Made by a program: the position numbers and the translations under genes. From the NCBI GenBank assembly GCA_033675265.1, contig JAUJYZ010001397.1, positions 28,188 through 92,187 on the forward strand: a DNA stretch of 64,000 nt, read 5' to 3'. Positions within the stretch are counted from its first letter, which is position 1, and every line of letters starts with the position of its first letter. The notes beneath the pieces were generated by a model. The model was not told where the DNA came from and searched no databases. It saw only the letters and a program-made list of their open reading frames with translations. Origin of the DNA: Actinostola sp. cb2023 (lineage: Eukaryota; Cnidaria; Anthozoa; Actiniaria; Actinostolidae). Of this stretch, positions 11,069 to 21,409 are shown in pieces.

Positions 11069-12500
11069 ACGTCTACATTTACGAATAATCTACAACAGTA
11101 ACACAGCCATAGATCAAGATATGGATAACCAGTTCGCAGTTAACGAAAACTTACAACCAGAAAGACTAAAAGCGATGACAAGCTGACTACACGGGAGAGA
11201 AGTTCTCAACTGAGTTTTCACAATCACTGAATCAGTCTTGACAAACTTGTAAGTCTTAAGTATTTTTTACTTCAGAAGTTAATCGGAAAGATATAAAACT
11301 ACGGACTTATTCTATCCTCATAAAACTTTAATAAATCGTTCAAATTTTCTCAACTGACGTTCAGTTCTTGTTGTCTTTCAATCCGATCAGAGAGCTGCCG
11401 CTTGCATGAGATTGAGAAGCTGAACTTCAACTTTTCACAGGACGTCGACATTGATGGATTTGACTACGTTCCTTGAATGCTAATGATTCTCAGGCAAAAG
11501 ATTTCAGACAAAGACATATTTATCGATAAACAGAGCCAGAGGTGATCGCTCTGATTCAGTAATTGTGAAGCTACATCCGGCAGCCGGGCGACAAGCAAAG
11601 CCAACTGGATAATTTGCAGTTTTGTATGATTTTGGCCATATTACAGGTACAGATTTTGCTATATTAAATTCGACTATTGTTTGTTGTTTATCTATTGGCT
11701 TCTATTAGATTGTAGTTGTTGCTGGAGCCGGTTCAGTTGATTTAAGCTTACGGCAGTGACTGCCATTTTATTATGACTTGTACTTCGTGGTCTCTTTCTC
11801 AAACTTATAGTTATAGGTGAAAGTTTTGTAAATAAATAAATTCTTATCTCGCTGAGAAATTTCAATAATTATCAGTGCATCGATCTGGAGTATCATTCAT
11901 TCAGAAGAGTATTAATTTAAGCTTGCAAGGTATACGTATTACGATTGTTTTGTTTTCAATGTTGTTGTTGTTTTGCGAAAAGCCAACAACATCAAAAGTG
12001 CGGGCTTCCTGATTTTTCATTGAATTCAGCTTTTCAAATGTCTTGATTTTAATCTCATTTGCAAAACAAAAATTCATTATTTCTGTCTGTAAATGTTTTT
12101 GTTTGTTCCTTTTGTAAGCAATCTCAATGTTTATTTGTTCTCTTGGTGAGAAACAAAGACGAAAATCGAACTTGAATACAAAATTCAGCGCGGGATCCCT
12201 ATATATCGTTGAATTCAGCTTTTCAAAGTGTTGAATTCCACGCTGAATTCCCTCTCATCCGGTTTGCTTCTCAGCCAATCAGCGCGCGAGTTTCATATGA
12301 GCTATGGGATTCTCTCTAAAATTGCATTTTATTTATTTTGAAGTACAAATTATTACTTAAGTTGTATGAAGAACATCTCATAAATGAGACGCCTCAGAAT
12401 AAAGAACGAAATCGAAATTGTCAGTCTGGGCCAGATATTTTCAACTGTTCTGAAAATCAACGTCTCGAGCTTGCGTTATTAAAGCCCATCATTTGTTTAG
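11069..12500. other. Unannotated interior of the 4.5-kb transposon
   Basis: No convincing coding region or RNA gene on either strand. Scattered A/T-rich sequence, with a GAATTC-rich imperfect inverted stretch near 12180-12260. Confidence 0.4.
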
Positions 12501-12509
12501 AACACAGAC

Positions 12510-12845
12510 AAAGGAGAGAGAGAGAGGAGAGAGAAGAGGGTGGAGAGAGGAGAGTGGAGAGAGAGGAGAGAGGATGAGTCAATGATTCAAAGGAGAGAAG
12601 AGAGGAGTGAGAATTTGAAAGAATTTCCAAAGAATCTTGTGCGTGCCGCCTGAAAGATTCAAAGGATGAGAGAAGAGAGGAGTGGGAATTTGAAAGAATT
12701 TCCAAAGAATCTTGGGCGTGCCTCCTGAAAGATTCAAAGGAGAGAAGAGAGGAGTGGGAATTTGAAAGAATTTCCAAAGAATCTTGGGCGTGCCGCCTGA
12801 AAGATTCAAAGGAGAGAAGAGAGGAGTGGGAATTTGAATGAATTT
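12510..12845. repeat. Purine-rich tract and ~67-bp tandem repeat
   Basis: A (GA)-rich tract (12510-12575) leads into about 3.5 copies of a unit of roughly 67 bp containing GAGAAGAGAGGAGTGGGAAT and CCAAAGAATCTTGGGCGTGC. Minus-strand open frames here are repeat artefacts. Confidence 0.85.
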
Positions 12846-13768
12846 CTGTATATTCACTATATAAACATTATTTTCTTCATTATCTCATGCCAAGCTTAGT
12901 TCAGTCCATATCCGCCCTTACTTTCCATATTTCTACCCTACTCTAGCTTTGTCCGAATTGGCCTAAATCAATCATCGGCATCCTTACAGTCAGGTACTTT
13001 TATCCAGTCGCCTTCCACTTCATGTTGACCTTTGCCATCCGTGTTGCGTCAATACTCACACACGATAATCTCAGTTTCGTTACAAAACATTTTATCCTAT
13101 CTATCTGATAGCATTTTAATGTTAAAACACACTATTAATACTTCTTTCCATATCGTATTGATACCATACAAACCCCTACCAATCACCTCTACTCTGGCTC
13201 TGGTTGTGATCGGCGAAGGTCTCCGTGTTAATTCTTGCTCTGCAGTTATCGTAGCAAATAGTTCTGACATCAGAAAATCAGAATCTATTGGGACTTTCGT
13301 TCGTAAATTACCTGCTAAAATAGCAAACGGTGATACGGCACATACACTTACTTTCCTTTGCAGCTTTGCCGAAATCAGTAGTTTCACATCTTGTAGCTAG
13401 GGGTATTGTAAGTCCTTGACCGGCCGAATAGCTATACATGTATATGTAATTAAGTCGACGTATTCCACAACCACTGGTGTTTAACGCAAACCAGTTCTTG
13501 ACGAGTTTCAGAGTCGAAAAGTGAAGACTCGAAGCATATTTTAAAATGGTCGTCAGAAAGCATGTTCCAGCCCCGGTTATTTGCTTGGTAATAAAATGAA
13601 TTTGGCGCAAAAATCTTCATGATTGCCGAATAAGGTATAATCCCAATGATCATGGCTTTCTGCTTTATATTTATAAAACATCTAAGACAACATGAAGACA
13701 GACCCCCAAATTTGATTAACACTATGTTCGTAATCTGCGGTTGAAACCATAGCAGCATTAGCTCCCTG
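12846..13768. other. Right part of the 4.5-kb transposon, no firm gene
   Basis: Several overlapping 90-110 residue frames exist on the minus strand (13097-13387, 13308-13610, 13450-13788). None shows a domain I recognise, and they overlap each other in different frames. They may be remnants of transposase exons, but nothing supports that beyond position. Confidence 0.3.
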
Positions 13769-15343
13769 CTGTTCGCAAAATAATCCACCTTGCGGCTTGT
13801 TATTGAACATGTCTATAATCTAACGATCTTCTCTATTACAAGTTTACAAGTTTTTTTTATTCTAATGAGGTACAGCATTATTTTTGCCTTCAACGGCATA
13901 AAGTATTTTCAAATTAAAAAAATAGGTATTTAAAACGTCGCATTGCTTTTCTCAAAATTAAAACGGTATGTATTTTATCAGCTGCTACAATTGCATCGTA
14001 TAATCTTCCGTCCCAAGCAGTGACTCATAAAAAATACCTTAAAGTACCCAAAATCGGTGATCAAATTGTCGGTTCCACAGAACACATTTGGCCCACAACA
14101 AACATTGAATAGAAAAAAATACAATTATTTTCAACTATTCAACTATTTTTATCAAGAAAGAGCGAAAAACAATGAGCTTTAGGATTTAAAATAAATAAAT
14201 ATTTGTTTAAACAATTACAATTTCAATATCTCGCTTATGCAAGTTGTTATTTGGCTAAAAGCAATCCAAGTCAGTAAATTCTTAATGATTTACCTACCTC
14301 TATTTTTAATCGATTTTCTCTTAAGTCCCTGCAAAACTTTGAGTATTACTTTATTTGCAGTATGCTTTTACCAGTCCAGAACCAGCGCAGATGTTCGCCG
14401 TCTTTGTGACTTTGTAGAGCGTTTGAAACACTATATCTTGTAGAATATGAAAACCAACCTCGCAATATTACTTCACATACTGATCGACTTCTTTACGAAA
14501 AGATTCAGAACCTACATGTCGGTATGAATTCTCCTTCCAAACAGCGTTCAGTGTCGATTACGGCAACGTTTAATTTGCATAAATAAAACATGTATTCAGA
14601 AATGTGAGTAGCACCTCGCGTCCTCAGTTGTAGCAACATTAACGAGCTTGTGTCACCTGTCACGTAACTTAAGTTTACACACAAAATTAAAGACCATCAA
14701 TAATATCAGGCATAGAGAGTAAATGTGAAAAGTTTGAATGAATTTAGTAAATAGGAAGAATAATGAGGGAGGCATAAGTTAAGGAGGGTCCGAAAACCGC
14801 ACATAAAAACGTTAAAGGGGCCGGACTAGCACGTAAATTTGTCAAATTTTAGCGGTCGATTTTCCGAATTCAAATGATTTCATATCAAGTAAGTTATCCA
14901 TTTTTTAACTAATTTTTTCATTTAAGTGAGATTGCGTTGAAAAAATCAATTTAAAACAGCATTAAAATCGCTGTCCGCCATTATTGAAGTGTCGCCTAAT
15001 CGGCCCGCGAAATTCAGTCGATCAGGTCTTCGTATCTCTGCACAAAAGTCCGGGCTATTGTTCTATTGTCGTTCTATGCATTGTTTTAACATATAAAAAA
15101 AACAATAGCCAGGACAATTTGTGCAGCTGCATGAAGACCTTGCCTTCAGTGTATTCGTGACGTCACTTACTCCAAACACTCAACACAAATCGATTGACTG
15201 TTGTAACTTAGAGGAAGATCTGGAAGATTTGCCAAGACGATCAACTCGATTCGTCGAATTCTTTACATTCTTCAGATATTCCCGCGCGCTGACTTCACTT
15301 TCGCATAATATATTCGCCAAATTAGTTTTTTTGGGTTGAGTAA

Positions 15344-16122
15344 GGCTAAGAACAGACGTCGAATTATTCATGTACCGTTCCTAATTATTGCAATAAAGTA
15401 CATGAAAAGAACGGCGTCTGGTTCGAATTGGAACGGTCTATTTAATTTGGAACGGCTCAGGCGTACCGCACGCCTAGGTAAGCCGAATAATACGCCTATG
15501 GGTCGAGCCCGAGACAAACGGCGTGCTGTCCAAGGGCCGTTCCAAATGCATAAGTTATTATAATGTATTCAAATGTATCCGTGAGTTGTAAGTGCGGCTG
15601 CAGAAAGCCATTTGATTCAGACGCCGTTCTTTTCATGTACTTTCATGCATGATTTATTATTCAAAAAGCTCCAGATCGCATTCCAGCGTTTTTTTCGAAA
15701 AACACAGGCGCATATGCGTTCAGTTTGAATGTAAACATGGCGGCTTGTATATCGAAAATTAGAAATTGTCGGGAATTTAATGAAATTGTTCCCTTCAGAG
15801 GGCCAAGTTCAAAGGACGATAAAACATCCTAAAACACGTCCAAACTCCCCAAAATCGCTGAAGATATTGAAGCTAGAAATCATATTAAAAACACGCAACA
15901 AGTTCCATAATGTATTATTTTGATTTAGCAAATTTCGATTTTCCTCTAAGTGACCTTCTGAGATGCTGAAACTTGGGCATCCTGTGTAATGGAGTGGCGT
16001 GAATATTTGGAACGACTAATTAAGAACGACGTCTGAATCAACATGCGGACTTCTGTTGATTTGGGTCGATCTAAATATGAATTAGGAACGGTACATGAAT
16101 AATTCGACGTCTGTTCTTAGCC
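15344..16122. mobile_element. PIF/Harbinger-like MITE with TAA duplication
   Basis: The ends GGCTAAGAACAGACGTCGAA and its reverse complement form inverted repeats of about 40 bp. TAA flanks both sides (15341-15343, 16123-16125) and occurs once in copy B (53003-53005). No transposase is present. A 3-bp TAA/TTA duplication is the Harbinger hallmark. It sits inside the older TTAA MITE. Confidence 0.78.
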
Positions 16123-16163
16123 TAAGTGACGTCACTTCCTGACGTGAAGTTAATCGCAAATTT

Positions 16164-16285
16164 TAAAATCTTATTCTATATTTATATTTATTCATAATTC
16201 AATTTATTGTTAATATTTATTGTAGATAGTTTAGATTAGCGGACAAGTGAAGACCCACTCTGTGGATATATTGTCTAATAAACCG

Positions 16286-16362
<77 letters not shown>
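16164..16362 (+). mobile_element. Short retroposon with (TTA)n tail
   Basis: About 199 bp flanked by AAATTT (16158-16163, 16363-16368), absent from copy B where AAATTT occurs once (53041-53046). The body ends TTGTCTAATAAACCGTTG and is followed by a TTA tail of about 75 bp. This fits the 3' end of a SINE or truncated LINE. Internal pol III boxes were not recognised. Confidence 0.6.
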
Positions 16363-16364
<2 letters not shown>

Positions 16365-17279
16365 ATTTATAGAACTTCTCATTGGAATATTGGGAAAATA
16401 TTTCACAGTTTGTTTATTTAGAACATAAAGATTTTTATAATGGCACTGTTTGAGGGGGACTAAAGTATTTAAATTTGGACGTATTTTACATGCTAGTTCC
16501 CCTTTAAAATCCACAACACCGCATCGAGATTTGCTAAAATACCGAAACCGCAGAAACAAATATTAAAGTTTCAGTGTAGTATACGTTGATGCTAAGCAAC
16601 CGGAAGTGAGATGTTCCGAGTGAAAAAACAGCAGAAGTATATTTTTTAACGGATACTGCATCCTGAAATAAATAATAACCGCGAACCACTCAGTCTTGCC
16701 AAACCGCAATACCGCAGTTTAAAATAAAAATTACCGCAAAACCGTACCAAAACTAATGCAAAAGCGCATCACCGCAAACCCTTAATTATGAATTGTTAAT
16801 GTAGTGACATAGCCTGCGTAACCGGCCCTGGGGGAGGGGGAGGGGAAGGAATTGGGGTAGAGGAGGAGGGGGATTGGGAGGAGGAAAGGAAGGAGTACTT
16901 CCATTTTTTCAAGCTTGTACTAGCGTTCGTTTATTATACGCCCTTGTGCTGATTATTGACATTTGAAAACTTACGGAATATTTTCACAGTCTTTATAAAT
17001 GATTTTATAACTTTTTTGCCCATTTAAGAACATAAGTTCTTCTTGAAAAAGTCTAAATAAGTTATGGCAGATTCCATAGCAGACGTCATCAAATTTGCAT
17101 ATTGAGATTTCAAACCTCTATAACTCATAAACGCAAGGTTCAAATCACAAAATACTGAACCCACCAACTATTCAGCTTATATTGAATATAATTTTAAATC
17201 AATCTCACAGGGGTGATAGGCACTTTGATCTATGCGTCTCCTTCGCACAATGTCGTCACTTCCTTTGATTATCTCGCAA

Positions 17280-18042
17280 GCATGCAACGATTACAGCGTC
17301 AACAGAACAATCATATCCAAGAGTTGTTAAAACAACAGAGAGAACAAACTAACCTTGCCCCAACCCGAAGTCCCTGTATTTTCTGGTGACGCAATTGACT
17401 AGTGCAGCTTCGAAAGAGCCTTTGAAAACTTGATCGAAAAGAAAACGGACAGTAGTAGTGCGAAACTCTATTACCTGATTCAGTATACGAGATGTGCAAG
17501 AATTAATGCGCAGTTGCCTAGCCATGAACACCGACGAAGGCTATGCCAGAGCTCGAGAACTTCTCAAATCTAGATATGGACAGCCTTTCAAGATAGCCAC
17601 CACCTACATTGAGAACGTGCTAAGGACCCCGCTCACCAAAGCAGAGGACGCACGAGCCCTTCAGCGCTACTCAGTCTTGTTAGCAAGTTGTGTGGACACT
17701 CTAACCAAGATCGGTTACGCAAGCAAAATTGACAATCCAGATACTCTGCGAAAGATCATCGAAAAGCTACCTTTCTCTCTGCGAGACAGATGGCGAGCTA
17801 CTGCAGACGACATTAATGAGGTAAAGCGACGAGATGTAACAATACATGACGTAGTTGACTTTGTGACAAAGAAGGCAAGAGCCGTTAATCATCCCATCTT
17901 CGGGAGCATCATAAATGACACTCGCAGCGACAACAGCAAGGCAACGAACGACAACACAAGTCCACAGCAGTGTTCCCACGAGCGTCAACCTTCGCAACGC
18001 GAGAAGAACATATTAGCCTCACACTGTTCCTACACAACATGA
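17280..18042 (+). pseudogene. BEL/Pao retrotransposon gag fragment
   Basis: The best frame (about 17494-18042) reads as the helical Gag domain (DUF1759 type) of BEL/Pao LTR retrotransposons. It includes ELMRSCLAMN, GYARARELLKSRYGQP, a long ALQRYSVLLASCVDTL helix and DTLRKIIEKLPFSLRDRWR. Upstream sequence 17360-17490 in another frame reads VPVFSGDAID followed by an in-frame TAG and then FERAFENLIEKK, which is the usual start of this domain. At least one stop and one frameshift (near 17480-17500) break it. Protease, RT and integrase are absent. A host gene is unlikely because the region lies inside an insertion and is broken. Confidence 0.75.
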
Positions 18043-18479
18043 AGACGAAGCAAGCTCAGCTTATGTTGTGAAAGAATGGAACAGGGACTCTCGCCGTGTA
18101 GCGCTAGAAAAAGATATCGTACAATCATGTTGATTTGTTGTTTCTAAGGCTATGCTGTTTAGAAAGAGCTTGATTCTCTGCGAATCTTGTAAAACTTGAA
18201 CACAGGTAGCCCAAACGTAGAATCAGTGGGCCGTGACGTCATTGAATCAGATTCGTTTGACCGTTGGATTTTCGAATGGTCTCAGGAACGAGCTCTTAAA
18301 AAGACTTCAAAGGATATAATATTCTCAAAAATGTCTTCACAACAGTAGTCTGATAAAGAAAGAATACTTTGGTGTAGAAATCTGAGCAATAAATTTCGTT
18401 TTTGAGAGGTTTATTTTGAGCGATTCAAAAAATTCACTCATTTCGAACATACATATAATTAGGAAAGGTTTGCACCTCT

Positions 18480-18648
18480 GGCCCTGTGGCGGATTTAGGG
18501 GGGTTCATTGGGTGCCCGTGCACCTCCCTTGCTGCCCAAGAACAATTCAATAATACGATTTTTTTCAAATAAAATTCAAAAAATCGGTACACGCGTAACA
18601 TTTCCTAGATTTCCTAGAAAATCCTAGATCCGCCCCAGTGGCCGGCCA
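18480..18648. mobile_element. Small MITE with GTGGCGGAT-like ends
   Basis: Inverted ends (TGGCCCTGTGGCGGATTTAG and the mirror of CCTAGATCCGCCCCAGTGGCC) enclose about 130 bp of A/T-rich sequence. The ends resemble hAT-type MITEs, but no target duplication is clear. Confidence 0.45.
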
Positions 18649-19630
18649 CCAAATTTGTACGATTACTGTCGCTAAAAAATATATATCTCCAAAAGTATCC
18701 AAACACTCAAATAGCTTAAATAAATTTTGAATGAGGTTTCAGTCACATTTTTTTTGTCCACTCTATCCCAAGAAATAATTTTTTGATGGTGGACAAGTCG
18801 GCTAAAAATCTGCCGTGGCCATCCGCAGGCACTGCTTTGCACGTAAAACTAGAATAAGGGGGTGGAGGAAGTGGTTTTTGCTAATCGTTGCTAGCCAACG
18901 TTGCAAACTTTGAGGATCACGATACCAAAGACCTTTCGATTCAGTTATTATCTATCTTACATAAAATACTCTGTTTATTTTCAAGAGGTTATTATGCTCA
19001 TATATCCCTTGTCATGACATGAATGGAATTCATGCTCGTTTTTTCATTCATTTTCCATTCTCTGGTTGAATAACTACATGCGATCTGTCACAATCTGGAT
19101 TACTGCAATACGATAACTACCTTATTCATACTTATTTTAATTTTCGCGCGTCTTTATTTTCTTTTAAAAAATGTGAAATTAACACCTCGCGACAAAAGGG
19201 AACGCTTAATCGAAGGAGCGCTTATTTGAGGGAGGACGTTTAATCGCGGAAATAAAGTAGGTACAGTATACACCAAAGTATAACTTCACATATCCTTATA
19301 CACCCTGCAATCCCTTGTATATCCTGTAATTATTTGCAGCTCATACTAATAGTTAGATTAGAGAGGGGGTGAAGTTTCATAATGTATTTTAGATTCTTGC
19401 AATGGGGGTTCGCCAATTACAAGGCTTTTTGCAAATACAGTCGAACCTCCCAATGTCAATGTCAAGACTTGTGGTCGCTTACGGGAGGTGGTCGCTTACG
19501 AGAACTCAGACCATAGGGAGTCTAAATTTGCTTCATTAACATACAAGTAACTTCAGAGTTACCCAATGTGCCAATGACCATCTAAAAATTGGTCGCATAC
19601 GAGTGGTCGCAACCGGATAATAATAATAAT

Positions 19631-20616
19631 TAACTAGACGCTCTAGTAGCGTTAAGTCGGGCTTCTTGTAGCAAGCAGTGGTTGCTGCGATCGGTAATAA
19701 TCTCGACTGAATCTGATTTGCTCTCGACCATATATCCATTGTCAATGAAATATTGTCAATGGCAATAAAGCTCGAGCAAGAGCCCGCGCGCCCTAGACTA
19801 ATGCATCAAACACGTAGGCAAGGTAATTCATTAACGCACTATGGTTTAGAATGATCATAAAGTATTGTATATGTACAATAATCAAATCTCCCAGCACAAG
19901 AATAGCTTTCACTAGAATATCACAATCATCAAGAGTATTTACCGTGTCAGTTCTACTGAATACATGAAATTCAATACACAGGACGTGACGAGATAAACGA
20001 TCGCTTCTACAAAAATAACTAGAGCCATGACATTCACACACAACACGAGTATAATTATAATGGACATACTTTGCATAACGCGTTATGTTAACGCGATCTG
20101 AATTGTTGTACATTTATTGTCACCTTAACATGCATCATTATACTTGTGTACATTGCTTAGATCCATCACTTTCTCTAGAACATCACATTCATCAAGAGTA
20201 TACCATGTCTTCTACTGAATACATGAAATTCCATACAAACAAAATCTAACCGTATTTTACTAGCATTTGAATTGAATCCGCGGAACGACCTGGTCCGAAA
20301 ACGCTCCACATCTTTTAGAGTAGGTCTACCGCTAACGGTGTGTGAGTTTGTATGTGAGATGAGCGTATTAGACATATTTCGTTCAAATGTTTTTTTCTCA
20401 CGATCACAAGACGACATAACCTTCCTTCGACAAGGTTTGTGAAGAAAGAGGACGATGTGCGATGTCTCGTCTTGATCCGTCTTGATAAGCCATGTGGTTT
20501 GAGCCTTCGGTGATTATCTTAGCGGCCGGCACAGGGCGCATGCGCTGGATTTGAGGTCAACGACGACAAAGAACGCTTCTCATTTTTAGAGTCGGGTCTT
20601 CCACAGGAAGCCCGAC
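19631..20616. mobile_element. ~1-kb non-autonomous element private to copy A
   Basis: Copy B runs straight across this site (about 54290). TAATAAT is found on both sides (19624-19630, 20617-20623), but it lies in simple-sequence DNA so the duplication is uncertain. Near the ends, AGTCGGGCTTC (about 19651) and GAAGCCCGACT form a short inverted repeat. An internal segment of about 65 bp (19914-19980) recurs imperfectly at 20178-20240. No coding region is recognised. Confidence 0.5.
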
Positions 20617-20623
20617 TAATAAT

Positions 20624-21071
20624 GGTTTATTGATGCCATATTTACAAGTAGCTAGCTCTTCATTCATCAAGTAAAGAAATAATATGGAAGACTTCCTCTA
20701 AAAGCACATAATGGCAGTCATTGTAGGTTCCAGTCCCCCTCTGTTAAAAGGGCGTTGCACTTTTATGGGTAGTAACGTTGTTGGAAGATGGATCTTTCTA
20801 AACTGAAGTTTGTTGAACAATAGTCGTTCATCCTAATATTTCGGCCAACGTCGGCATATGTGCTTATGCGACAACTGAATTAGCATTAAGCATAAAAAGT
20901 CCATGTTCCAAGTCAAGTCCAAAGTCTGGAATTCAAAGTCCAAAGTCCATGTTCCAAGTCAGAAGTCCTCAATACAAAGTCCGCACTCCATGTTCCAAGA
21001 CATAAGTCAAAGATAATTTTAGTCCTAAGTCTAAATGTCGTACACGCAAGTGTAATGTTTGTATGTTTTAG
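20624..21071 (+). other. Duplicated non-coding DNA left of the Polinton
   Basis: Matches copy B 54291-54743. Contains repeated AAGTCCATGTTCCAAGTC/AAGTCCAAAGTC words (20900-21010). No gene seen. It ends in TTTTAG, the Polinton target. Confidence 0.6.
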
Positions 21072-21377
21072 AGTAGTAGTAAAAGGCGGGCTCTAGCCCA
21101 CCTAAATTCGTGGGGGGGTCCCCAGTCTTTTTTCATAAATTAGCCCCTACTACTCCGTAAAAATGAATCGAAAAAGGGGGGAAAAGATGGGCCAGTATTG
21201 GGTTATATTTTAGGTCAAAGTGGTTGCATTTTCGCGGTTTCTATTCGTAAAAGTGGGCTAGTATTAGGAAGATAAATATGTAAGATATATGGATAAGGAT
21301 TTGATAGAGTTGATTAATTGGTTAATGAAAGACGATTATCCCATAAAAAAAGAAAGCAAGCGCATTAAAAGGTTTTG
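21072..21377 (+). repeat. Left Polinton terminal inverted repeat
   Basis: About 306 bp, mirrored by 36556-36861 with scattered mismatches and small indels. Its inner end contains a truncated copy of the start of the zinc-finger gene of the right side: ATGGATAAGG at 21290 opens a frame that loses similarity just past the repeat. Confidence 0.9.
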
Positions 21378-21409
21378 TGAGAACTTTCAGAATTAAGGGA
21401 AGGGGTAAA

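Larger units (their letters stand above)
9277..13801. mobile_element. 4.5-kb DNA transposon with 33-bp terminal inverted repeats
   Basis: The left end AACAAGCCGCAAGGTCGATT is matched by the reverse complement of 13769-13801, with only two mismatches over about 33 bp. The sequence immediately outside both ends matches copy B (…CATTCATTAT before, AACATGTCTATAATC after), so this is an insertion in copy A. Target duplication cannot be resolved because the flanks are A/T-rich and copy B differs by about 25 bp at the junction. No transposase is recognised. Inside are minisatellites, a foldback and another MITE. Superfamily unassigned. Confidence 0.6.
14816..16503. mobile_element. TTAA MITE present in both copies, with nested insertions
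   Basis: Flanked by TTAA (14812-14815, 16504-16507), with inverted ends AGGGG...CTAGCACGTAAATTTG and its mirror near 16467-16503. In copy B the same element (52503-53144) is only 642 bp. Here it is enlarged by a Harbinger-like MITE (15344-16122) and a short retroposon (16164-16362). It therefore predates the duplication. Confidence 0.75.
16665..18650. mobile_element. 2-kb insertion block in copy A with BEL/Pao remnant
   Basis: This block interrupts the alignment of copy A to copy B (continuous across about 53307). It holds CCGC-rich AT sequence at the left (16665-16800), a purine-rich tract (16830-16900), the BEL/Pao gag remnant (17280-18042) and a small MITE at the right (about 18480-18648). 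No clear LTRs or flanking duplication were found, so it is probably composite. Confidence 0.5.

Noticed and set aside
12457..12857. Minus-strand serine/leucine-rich frames
   Set aside because: Product of the purine-rich tract and 67-bp tandem repeat.
16288..16559. Poly-isoleucine frame on the minus strand
   Set aside because: Translation of the (TTA)n tail.
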